From Chitinophagaceae bacterium (lineage in GTDB: Bacteria > Bacteroidota > Bacteroidia > Chitinophagales > Chitinophagaceae), in assembly GCA_947461645.1 (NCBI GenBank), contig CANHMN010000125.1, positions 1 to 5,470 on the forward strand: a DNA stretch of 5,470 nucleotides, in the 5' to 3' direction. The position numbers and the translations under genes are program-made. Below are positions 1 to 5,470 of the stretch, in pieces. Each line of letters starts with the position of its first letter. Within the stretch, counting starts at the first letter, position 1. The notes under the pieces are model-generated. The model made no database searches. It was not told the origin of the DNA and worked only from the letters and a program-made list of their open reading frames with translations.

Positions 1-491
1 GTTCTGCCAATGCTTTGTTGAAAAAGCACATCCCCGCTAACAACAAAATGCTGCTTTTCACAATAAAAGCTCACGCTTCCGGGACTGTGGCCCGGCGTAA
101 ACAAAACTTTCAGCACATCCTCACCTATTATTATCTCATCCCCTTCACTAATGAAGGTGAGCTCGCCCGTATAATGATCAAAGGGTAAATTGTATTGCAA
201 ACCTGAAACCGGCGCATATTCAAGCAATGGCTTTTCCAACTCATGAATGTGAGGCACCAAATTATAGGTTTCTGCAACAAACTTGTTTCCAAAAACATGA
301 TCAAGATGACAATGGGTATTTAATAAGAATTTTGGCCTTAGTTGATTTTGGGAAATAAACTTACTCAGCAAATTCCGCTCCTCCTCAAAATAACAGCCTG
401 GATCAATTATAAGGCAATCCTTCTGCTCGTTGAATAGCAAGTAGGTATTTTCGCGAATGGGGCTGAACTCGAAGCTTTGAATATGAAGCAT
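1..491 (-). CDS. MBL-fold metallohydrolase, glyoxalase II-like (3' end cut by window)
   Basis: A zinc-dependent hydrolase of the metallo-beta-lactamase fold, probably cytoplasmic because there is no signal peptide. The 163 visible residues hold the IIDPG strand (28-32), the first metal motif THCHLDH (59-65, giving H60, H62, D64 and H65), the TPGHSPGS loop with the third-site ligand H135, and SGDVLF (152-157) with the bridging D154, followed by QSIGR. This order and the SIGR segment match the small glyoxalase II-like/YcbL-type group, usually about 210 residues, so roughly 50 C-terminal residues, including the last histidine ligand, lie off the left edge. The start is the ATG at 491-489. It is the only ATG in frame before an upstream TAA at 536-534. 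No Shine-Dalgarno sequence is visible, as is common in Bacteroidota. The substrate is unknown: S-lactoylglutathione-like thioesters are the family precedent, but many such proteins in this phylum are uncharacterised. It is divergent from the large outer-membrane gene. Confidence 0.93.
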   Translation of the reverse strand, partial: MLHIQSFEFSPIRENTYLLFNEQKDCLIIDPGCYFEEERNLLSKFISQNQLRPKFLLNTHCHLDHVFGNKFVAETYNLVPHIHELEKPLLEYAPVSGLQYNLPFDHYTGELTFISEGDEIIIGEDVLKVLFTPGHSPGSVSFYCEKQHFVVSGDVLFQQSIGR

Positions 492-566
492 ATGATCGCA
501 AATAGTTTTTATGATTAAGATGAATAAACTAATTTAGTAGCTCTTAACTACCATTTAATTTTTTGT
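492..566. promoter_or_regulatory. Divergent intergenic region, presumed promoters for both flanking genes
   Basis: This 75-base, strongly AT-rich gap separates the starts of the minus-strand hydrolase and the plus-strand outer-membrane protein, so by position it must carry promoters for both. I could not find a clean Bacteroidota consensus (TAnnTTTG at -7 with TTTG at -33) in either direction. An 11-base interrupted palindrome, ACTAA-T-TTAGT at 528-538, sits near the middle and could be an operator, but a sequence this short and AT-rich may occur by chance. Neither start has a Shine-Dalgarno-like purine run. A run of six T lies at 559-564, just before the ATG at 567. Confidence 0.4.
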
Positions 567-3500
567 ATGACAAAGTTCAGCAGAATTGTTGTTTTTTTCG
601 TGTCCTTTTTTTTATATCACTCCGTATCTGAAGCGCAAATTAACGCAGTAACTTTCGGAAAAAACAGAATTCAATACAAAAAGAAAAAATGGCAATTCTA
701 TCAGTCCGATAATTTCAATGTTTACTTCTACGACAAAGGGCAAGAAATAGCTAAATACACTCTTCAAACTGCAGAAAAAGTGTTGCATGGTCTCGAAGCA
801 GAAGCCGAATACAGTTTGCAAAGACGAACCAATATCATTGTCTTCAACCATTTTGCAGATTTTGAACAAACCAATATTGGCCTGGAATCAGACATCATCA
901 ATACAGGAGGAAGCACGCAACTGGTAAACAACAAAATGCTGGTTTATTTTACCGGCAATCATGAAGATCTACACAAACAAATCAAAAAAGGAATCGCGGA
1001 AATACTCACTAAAAACATCCTCTTCGGAGACAATATCGGTGAGGTAGCAGGCAATCAAACACTACTTGATTTGCCGCGCTGGTTTACCGATGGTTATCAG
1101 GCTTATATAGGAGAACACTGGAGCACATCGCTTGATGACGAATTGAAAAGCGAAATCCTGAGTGGCAATTACTCTAAGTTCAGTTCGTTCGCTTTTAAAC
1201 TACCCGTTCTGTCCGGGCATGCCTTTTGGTACTATTTTGAGGAAAAATATGGTGCAGAAAACATCAGTTATTTCTTCAACCTTGCCAAAGCTTATAAAAA
1301 CATCAACAAAGCTTGTCTTCAAATCACCAACAAAAAACTTAGCGAGGTTACCGCTGAGTTCATGGAATACCAGGATGAAAAATACCAACAGGATATTGCC
1401 AAAAGAAAAGCTTATCCAAAAGGAAGCTTGGTTGATGCTTTTGATATCAATCCCAGATTAAATTATTACCGCTTTAATGTGAATCCGCTCAAGCGAAACA
1501 ATACCTATGTGGTTACCCGATTCAAAAAAGGAATCATGAGTGTGATTTACAACGACGGCGACAGAGACATCACCTTACTGAAGTACGGTATCAAAAGTTT
1601 GGAAAACGAAATGAACCCCAATTATCCAATGATGGCTTGGGATCCTAAAGGCGTAAAAATTGCTGTGGTTTATTCAGAACAATCTCGACTCAAGCTTTTT
1701 GTTTACCACACCGAACAGGAATACCGCCAGTTTAAAATTGACTTGACCGATACTTTTGATCAGATTCAGGATATCAAATACATGCTCGACAACAGAACGC
1801 TGTTGTTGTCTGCCGTAAAAAACGGACATACCGATATTTTTTCTTTCGATACAGAAACCGAAAAAATCGTTCAGATTACCAATGATGTTTACGATGATAT
1901 AGACCCCAGCTTTGTTTCCTTCCCCAACAAGACTGGAATCCTGTTTGCAAGCAACAGACCCAATGCCAATGCTGTTTCTTCGGATGAAATTTTACCCGAT
2001 GAAAACCGCTACAACATTTTCATGATTACCAATTTCGGCGACAAACCCGAACTCAACCAAATCACGCAGCTCTCCAATGTGAAATTTGGACATGCCAGAT
2101 TTCCTGCACAATACAACAACAACCATTTCACCTTTGTAAGCGACGAAAACGGTATAGGTAATCGTTATGCAGGTTTCTTCACCACCAAAAACTTGGGACT
2201 GGATACCCTTGTACTCATCAGTGGAAATATACTCAGAAACCCAACCCAACAAGAAGTTGACAGCGCATTAAGCATCAACAAAAAATCAGCAGTAGATTCT
2301 ATTGCGTATGTAACCATTACTGCAGATTCAGCATACACCTTCCCTCTTACCAACTACCAAAGCAGCCTGGCTGAAACACACACCGCCGGAGATGAAAGAA
2401 TACTTAGTGAGGTAACCAGACAAAGCGATCAGAAAAATCTGTATAAACTAAAAATAGATGAACAAACACTAACCAAAAGAAACGTTCCCTCCACTCCCAC
2501 CGCTTACAGAAAGCGTTTGATGGAAATGGAAAAAGGAAATTCTACTCCATCACTTACCCCAATGGATAGTGCCCGTAGAAAGGCAGCGGAATTTCAAACG
2601 GAATTTGAAGACAACTACTTTGGAGTGCAAACTGACAACAAAGCTGAACAAAAAAGCGACAACACAGAAAACTCACTTGCAAAAGCGAAATTGTTCCGCT
2701 ACCTGCCTATTAAATTTTCTGCAGATGCAGGATCATTAGGACCCAACAATACCTTGTTGTTCAACAGGTTTCAAAAATATGCAGGCGGATCAGGTCCTGT
2801 AAACCTAAATGGAAATTCTCCTCTCAATGGAATGATAACCATGAGTACTTCAGATGTGATGGAAGACCTCCATATTTTAGGCGCGTTGAAAATGGGCAGC
2901 AACTTCCGGGAAAACGAATGGCTCTTTAATTTTCAAAACCTGAGAAGAAGATTCGACTGGGGTGCGACGCTATACCGAAATGTATTAGGCGCAGGTGTTT
3001 CTGTTATTGATCAATTCGGTCAAGAATATCAATTCCCTGCTAAATTAATCACAAACCTTTATCAAGGCAACATCAACTACGCCTTCGACAAAGCCAGGAG
3101 CATCAGGTTCAGCTCGGCCCTGAGGTCAGACAATCTGGTGGTGTCAAATGTGGATGAATTGAGTTCAGCTATAGACAACATTAAAAGCTATTATTTGCAG
3201 AACCATTTGGAATATGTGTACGACAATTGCCTCAACAGGGCGAACAACATCTGGGACGGTTTGCGTTACAAAGCATACATAGATTTCAACAGAGAAATCA
3301 ACAACAAAAGATCTGCACTCGGTGCAAACACCTATAATTTCGGCTTTGAAGCACGTTATTACTATCCGATTTACAGAAACTTCATTTGGGCAGGAAGAGC
3401 TGCAGCCGACGTAAGCTGGGGCGATCAGAAATTGATATATTATCTCGGTGGAGTTGACGGATGGTTGATGTTTGGTGACAATGTAAAACCCGGCACCAAC

Positions 3501-3983
3501 AGAGAAAGGTTTTTCAACAGCAGAAATGTACCTGATGGTGACCAATCCTATGCTTTTCAGAGTTTAGCTGTAAACATGAGAGGATTCATCCAAAACGCAG
3601 CCAACGGAAACAACGCTGTTGTAATGAACAGTGAGTTTCGTTTACCTGTAGTTTCAACTTTTTTCGACAAGACAGTCAACAATACCTTTTTGCGTGATCT
3701 TCAGCTAACTCAGTTTATCGACATAGGAACAGCCTGGAACGGCGCTTATGACAAATGGAAAAGACCTGTAAACACTTATAATTCTCCCGACAATTTCGGA
3801 AACAATGGTGCGGTAACGATTACGCAAAAAGCCGGCGGCATAGGTCCGTTTTTGGTAGGCTATGGTTTTGGAGCAAGAAGCACACTATTTGGATACTTCC
3901 TCAAATATGATGTGGGTTGGCCCATGATCGGCTTCTTTAAAGGAAGACCTGTTATGTATTTGTCTATGGGACTTGATTTCTAG
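567..3983 (+). CDS. Secreted outer-membrane protein: pseudo-gluzincin domain, PD40/TolB-like propeller and Omp85-like barrel
   Basis: An exported 1138-residue protein, inferred to sit in the outer membrane. Residues 1-23 form a signal peptide (basic start, hydrophobic VVFFVSFFL core, likely cleavage SEA|Q). Residues about 45-275 resemble MA-type gluzincin peptidases: LPRWFTDGYQAY (169-180) matches the usual LPxWFxEGxAxY, and the GHAFWYYFEEKYG helix (217-229) follows. The HExxH helix reads AEILT (144-148), so the domain should be catalytically dead. Residues about 298-545 contain PD40/TolB-like blades, such as MMAWDPKG (355-362), HTDIFSFDTET (421-431), DPSF then ILFASNRP (446-465) and FTFVSDENG (521-529). 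A hydrophilic linker spans about 556-705. Residues about 706-1138 form a predicted beta-barrel with two Omp85 signatures, MRGF (R1005) and FIDIG (1050-1054), and a terminal Phe. No POTRA domain was recognised. The start is set by the signal peptide. Similar N-terminal and propeller regions are common in Bacteroidota and usually annotated as TolB-like or PD40 proteins; their function is unknown to me. It runs alone on this strand. Confidence 0.9.
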   Translation: MTKFSRIVVFFVSFFLYHSVSEAQINAVTFGKNRIQYKKKKWQFYQSDNFNVYFYDKGQEIAKYTLQTAEKVLHGLEAEAEYSLQRRTNIIVFNHFADFEQTNIGLESDIINTGGSTQLVNNKMLVYFTGNHEDLHKQIKKGIAEILTKNILFGDNIGEVAGNQTLLDLPRWFTDGYQAYIGEHWSTSLDDELKSEILSGNYSKFSSFAFKLPVLSGHAFWYYFEEKYGAENISYFFNLAKAYKNINKACLQITNKKLSEVTAEFMEYQDEKYQQDIAKRKAYPKGSLVDAFDINPRLNYYRFNVNPLKRNNTYVVTRFKKGIMSVIYNDGDRDITLLKYGIKSLENEMNPNYPMMAWDPKGVKIAVVYSEQSRLKLFVYHTEQEYRQFKIDLTDTFDQIQDIKYMLDNRTLLLSAVKNGHTDIFSFDTETEKIVQITNDVYDDIDPSFVSFPNKTGILFASNRPNANAVSSDEILPDENRYNIFMITNFGDKPELNQITQLSNVKFGHARFPAQYNNNHFTFVSDENGIGNRYAGFFTTKNLGLDTLVLISGNILRNPTQQEVDSALSINKKSAVDSIAYVTITADSAYTFPLTNYQSSLAETHTAGDERILSEVTRQSDQKNLYKLKIDEQTLTKRNVPSTPTAYRKRLMEMEKGNSTPSLTPMDSARRKAAEFQTEFEDNYFGVQTDNKAEQKSDNTENSLAKAKLFRYLPIKFSADAGSLGPNNTLLFNRFQKYAGGSGPVNLNGNSPLNGMITMSTSDVMEDLHILGALKMGSNFRENEWLFNFQNLRRRFDWGATLYRNVLGAGVSVIDQFGQEYQFPAKLITNLYQGNINYAFDKARSIRFSSALRSDNLVVSNVDELSSAIDNIKSYYLQNHLEYVYDNCLNRANNIWDGLRYKAYIDFNREINNKRSALGANTYNFGFEARYYYPIYRNFIWAGRAAADVSWGDQKLIYYLGGVDGWLMFGDNVKPGTNRERFFNSRNVPDGDQSYAFQSLAVNMRGFIQNAANGNNAVVMNSEFRLPVVSTFFDKTVNNTFLRDLQLTQFIDIGTAWNGAYDKWKRPVNTYNSPDNFGNNGAVTITQKAGGIGPFLVGYGFGARSTLFGYFLKYDVGWPMIGFFKGRPVMYLSMGLDF

Positions 3984-4012
3984 GGCAGAGCAATTGTTTT
4001 CGTTTATCCCTA
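3981..4012. terminator. Weak hairpin in the convergent gap, possible two-way terminator
   Basis: The large plus-strand gene and the minus-strand SAM-family gene converge with only 33 bases between their stop codons (3984-4016). TAGGG at 3981-3985, which includes the TAG stop, can pair with CCCTA at 4008-4012 across a 22-base loop. The stem is only five pairs, the loop is long, and there is no proper T-run on either side. Position is the main argument; some transcription end is expected here, but it may not be intrinsic. Confidence 0.2.
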
Positions 4013-4016
4013 ATGG

Positions 4017-4853
4017 TTACGATTCGAAATAAACCTTTACCGTTTGGTAAAAAAGCCTCGAATTGAGGTATTGCTGACCAAGTGTTTTTTGTTGCTTTTC
4101 AGAATAGCCTTGCAAACCAAAAAGGGTTGATGCGTTTCCTTTGTTGATGGCGATCTCCAAATAACCCGCCGAATTAAAGAAAGCCAGTTTATCACTTTCA
4201 GCTACATCAGAATAGGTTTCACTGATTTTGTCTATCACTTCATCTCTTTTGAAAATGATGGAAAATTTTCTTCCCTTTCTGTTGGCTTCAAACTCAACTT
4301 TGTTGATGTTGACAATCACGTTTCCAAAATTGTCTATGAAAATAATTTGACCATCAATGAAATTGTCACCGATTATTGGGCGCAGTGGATTCTTTTCTAC
4401 CATTTTTACTGCTGAGCTTCCAACCTCCTCAATGGTTTTTCCGTTGTTGAGTTCATAAAAAGCCTTTGCAATAACGTTGGTACAAAACAAGGCGCTTTTT
4501 TGGGCGATGTTTTCCAGCTCCAAGGCCACTACTTTTTGAGGCATTTCTTCCAGAATCATTGTCAGCAAGCCATTGTCTGCACAAGCAATAAAATTACCAT
4601 TGTGTTCGGCAAGCAACATGTGGTCGAGTTTTTCATCGAAAATATTTACCAGAATCAAATGAAACGTACCCGTAGGATAATTTTTAATGGCATTGCGGGC
4701 AACGTAAGCTGCTTGAGGATAATTGAAAGCAGAGAGTGCGTGGGTAATGTCGATGATGTTGATGTCTTGTTGGTACCTTAAAAATTGGCCTTTAATGGCC
4801 CCTGAAAGGAAATCCTGCTCACCAATATCTGTTATCATCGTCAAAAGTGGCAT
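4017..4853 (-). CDS. SAM hydroxide adenosyltransferase family protein (DUF62/chlorinase-fluorinase fold), variant active site
   Basis: A 278-residue cytoplasmic protein of the family that includes SAM hydroxide adenosyltransferases, which hydrolyse S-adenosylmethionine to adenosine and methionine, and the halogenases SalL and FlA. Visible N-domain landmarks are ITDIGEQDFLSGAIKG (7-22, with D9 matching the SAM-sugar-binding Asp), IDITHAL (34-40), the PQAAYVARN helix (46-54) and ADNGLLT (92-98). The C-domain has IDNFGNVIVNI (173-183) and SAGYLEIAINKGNAS (228-242), both typical. Length is normal for the family. The catalytic region is not: the usual VDPGVGxxRR segment reads VNIFDEKLDHM (69-79), so the Asp becomes N70 and the Arg position D77, and the usual TFHGRD reads ALFCTN (121-126), losing the His. 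The triad of the hydrolases therefore appears absent, and the reaction is uncertain. The start is the ATG at 4853-4851; no other ATG lies between it and the in-frame TAA at 4877-4875. It lies 83 bases downstream of the short-chain dehydrogenase on the same strand. Confidence 0.88.
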   Translation of the reverse strand: MPLLTMITDIGEQDFLSGAIKGQFLRYQQDINIIDITHALSAFNYPQAAYVARNAIKNYPTGTFHLILVNIFDEKLDHMLLAEHNGNFIACADNGLLTMILEEMPQKVVALELENIAQKSALFCTNVIAKAFYELNNGKTIEEVGSSAVKMVEKNPLRPIIGDNFIDGQIIFIDNFGNVIVNINKVEFEANRKGRKFSIIFKRDEVIDKISETYSDVAESDKLAFFNSAGYLEIAINKGNASTLFGLQGYSEKQQKTLGQQYLNSRLFYQTVKVYFES

Positions 4854-4861
4854 CTGCTCAG

Positions 4862-4904
4862 CGTAAAAATAAATTTATGGCTCTTGGTGTTGTTATACAG
4901 AGCC
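4862..4904 (-). terminator. Hairpin followed by T-rich stretch between the dehydrogenase and SAM-family genes
   Basis: Read on the minus strand, GGCTCT (4904-4899) pairs perfectly with AGAGCC (4884-4879) across a 14-base loop, and a T-rich stretch follows with a run of five T at 4869-4865. It lies 32 bases after the dehydrogenase stop codon and ends 25 bases before the SAM-family ATG. That suits an intrinsic terminator for the dehydrogenase or an attenuator for the next gene. Against it, the stem is only six pairs and the bases directly after the stem are ATAAA rather than T, so termination would be weak. Confidence 0.35.
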
Positions 4905-4936
4905 TGTTAAACATGCGGTGAAAGCAATAAAGATAG

Positions 4937-5470
4937 TTACTTAATCAATTGATTGTTTTGGTAGAAAAATTTTCTCGTGAGTTTGTCTGTCAGAGAAGGG
5001 AACAGTTTGTTCAACCAAACGGTTTGTTTTCCTTGAAAGGTAAGGACCAATGTTCTTTTATTTTTTGAAATTGCTTTTAAAATTTCTTGTGCGCAAGATT
5101 CGGCCGTCATCAAAGATCCTTCCTGCAAAGGACTTTCACCCTGAGCCTGGGCCTTTTCGTTGAGGGCTGCATTTCTGATGTTGCTTTTGGTGAAACCCGG
5201 ACAAACCCACATTACATTAACGCCCGTCTCCAGCAATTCTGTTCTTAATGCTTCCAACCAGCCGTTGAGCGCGAATTTGCTTGCAGAGTAGCCGCTTCTT
5301 CCGGGAAGTCCTCTGTAGCCGGCAATAGAAGAAATACCAACAATGGTTCCTTTGCGTTGCATAATACTGTTAAGGGCGAGCTTGGTGCAATAAACACTGC
5401 CCATAAAGTTGACGTCCATCACTCTTTTGATAACTTCCACATCGGCATCTTTTAATTCTGCGCGCATGGA
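4937..5470 (-). CDS. Classical short-chain dehydrogenase/reductase (5' end cut by window)
   Basis: An NAD(P)-dependent oxidoreductase of the classical SDR family. The frame is open to the right edge, so the Met at 5467-5465 is internal: the codon before it is Ser, and SMRAELKD resembles the segment that follows the NAG motif in this group. Numbering from that Met, the visible part has MDVNFMG (N20, the structural Asn of the catalytic tetrad), GISSIAG with catalytic S47, then YSASK with Y60 and K64; the 13-residue Ser-Tyr spacing is normal. CPGF (89-92) is the usual PG cofactor loop. The Rossmann glycine motif TGxxxGIG and NAG lie off the window, about 80-90 residues. The tail (about 150-170) is basic and aromatic with WLNKLFP and RKFFYQN, as in SDRs that touch membranes, but this is inference. 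The substrate cannot be told. The gene ends with TAA at 4939-4937 and is followed by a hairpin. Confidence 0.93.
   Translation of the reverse strand, partial: SMRAELKDADVEVIKRVMDVNFMGSVYCTKLALNSIMQRKGTIVGISSIAGYRGLPGRSGYSASKFALNGWLEALRTELLETGVNVMWVCPGFTKSNIRNAALNEKAQAQGESPLQEGSLMTAESCAQEILKAISKNKRTLVLTFQGKQTVWLNKLFPSLTDKLTRKFFYQNNQLIK

Noticed and set aside
537..551. Small hairpin GTAG/CTAC in the divergent gap
   Set aside because: Only four pairs with a seven-base loop; expected by chance.
3165..3545. A 126-codon open frame on the minus strand inside the large outer-membrane gene
   Set aside because: It lies wholly within the barrel coding region, which has clear Omp85 motifs in the plus frame, and its translation shows no recognisable domain. 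It is a shadow frame, as are the shorter ones at 612-869, 1162-1461, 1200-1388, 1992-2252, 2165-2353 and 4500-4781.
4870..4877. TAAATTTA as a Bacteroidota -7 promoter element for the SAM-family gene
   Set aside because: It differs from TAnnTTTG at the final base, no TTTG lies at the expected -33 distance, and it sits so close to the ATG that the leader would be only a few bases. It is also a palindrome in AT-rich sequence.
4943..4954. Perfect 12-base palindrome AATCAATTGATT near the end of the dehydrogenase gene
   Set aside because: It is inside codons for NNQLI at the C-terminus, AT-rich, without a loop or T-run, and unrepeated elsewhere in the window.
5465..5467. ATG at the right edge as the true start of the dehydrogenase
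   Set aside because: Starting there would remove the whole cofactor-binding half. The frame stays open to the edge, and the residues around it match the internal segment that follows the NAG motif in SDR proteins.

Overview
The window looks like ordinary chromosome from a member of the Bacteroidota. The evidence is the moderately AT-rich composition, the lack of clear Shine-Dalgarno sequences ahead of the starts, and above all the large TolB-like (PD40) outer-membrane protein, whose N-terminal layout I know only from that phylum. No RNA gene, mobile element, CRISPR array or long repeat was seen. Coding density is high: four protein genes, two of them cut by the window edges, with short gaps of 75, 33 and 83 bases.

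Layout from left to right: (1) positions 1-491, minus strand, most of a metallo-beta-lactamase-fold hydrolase of the glyoxalase II-like type; its C-terminus lies off the left edge. (2) A 75-base AT-rich divergent gap, 492-566, that should hold promoters for both flanking genes. (3) Positions 567-3983, plus strand, a 1138-residue secreted protein with three modules: a gluzincin-peptidase-like domain without its metal site, a PD40/TolB-type beta-propeller, and a C-terminal beta-barrel carrying the RGF and FxDxG signatures of the Omp85 superfamily. (4) A 33-base convergent gap. (5) Positions 4017-4853, minus strand, a protein of the SAM hydroxide adenosyltransferase family (DUF62, related to chlorinases and fluorinases) in which the Asp-Arg-His catalytic triad appears to be replaced. 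(6) An 83-base gap with a hairpin. (7) Positions 4937-5470, minus strand, the C-terminal two thirds of a classical short-chain dehydrogenase/reductase.

The genes do not form an obvious pathway. The short-chain dehydrogenase and the SAM-family gene run in the same direction and could be cotranscribed, although the hairpin between them may reduce or end read-through. The hydrolase and the large protein are divergent. The most interesting item is the large protein: an Omp85-like barrel that seems to carry a pseudopeptidase and a propeller where POTRA domains would normally be. Its cargo or function cannot be read from the sequence.
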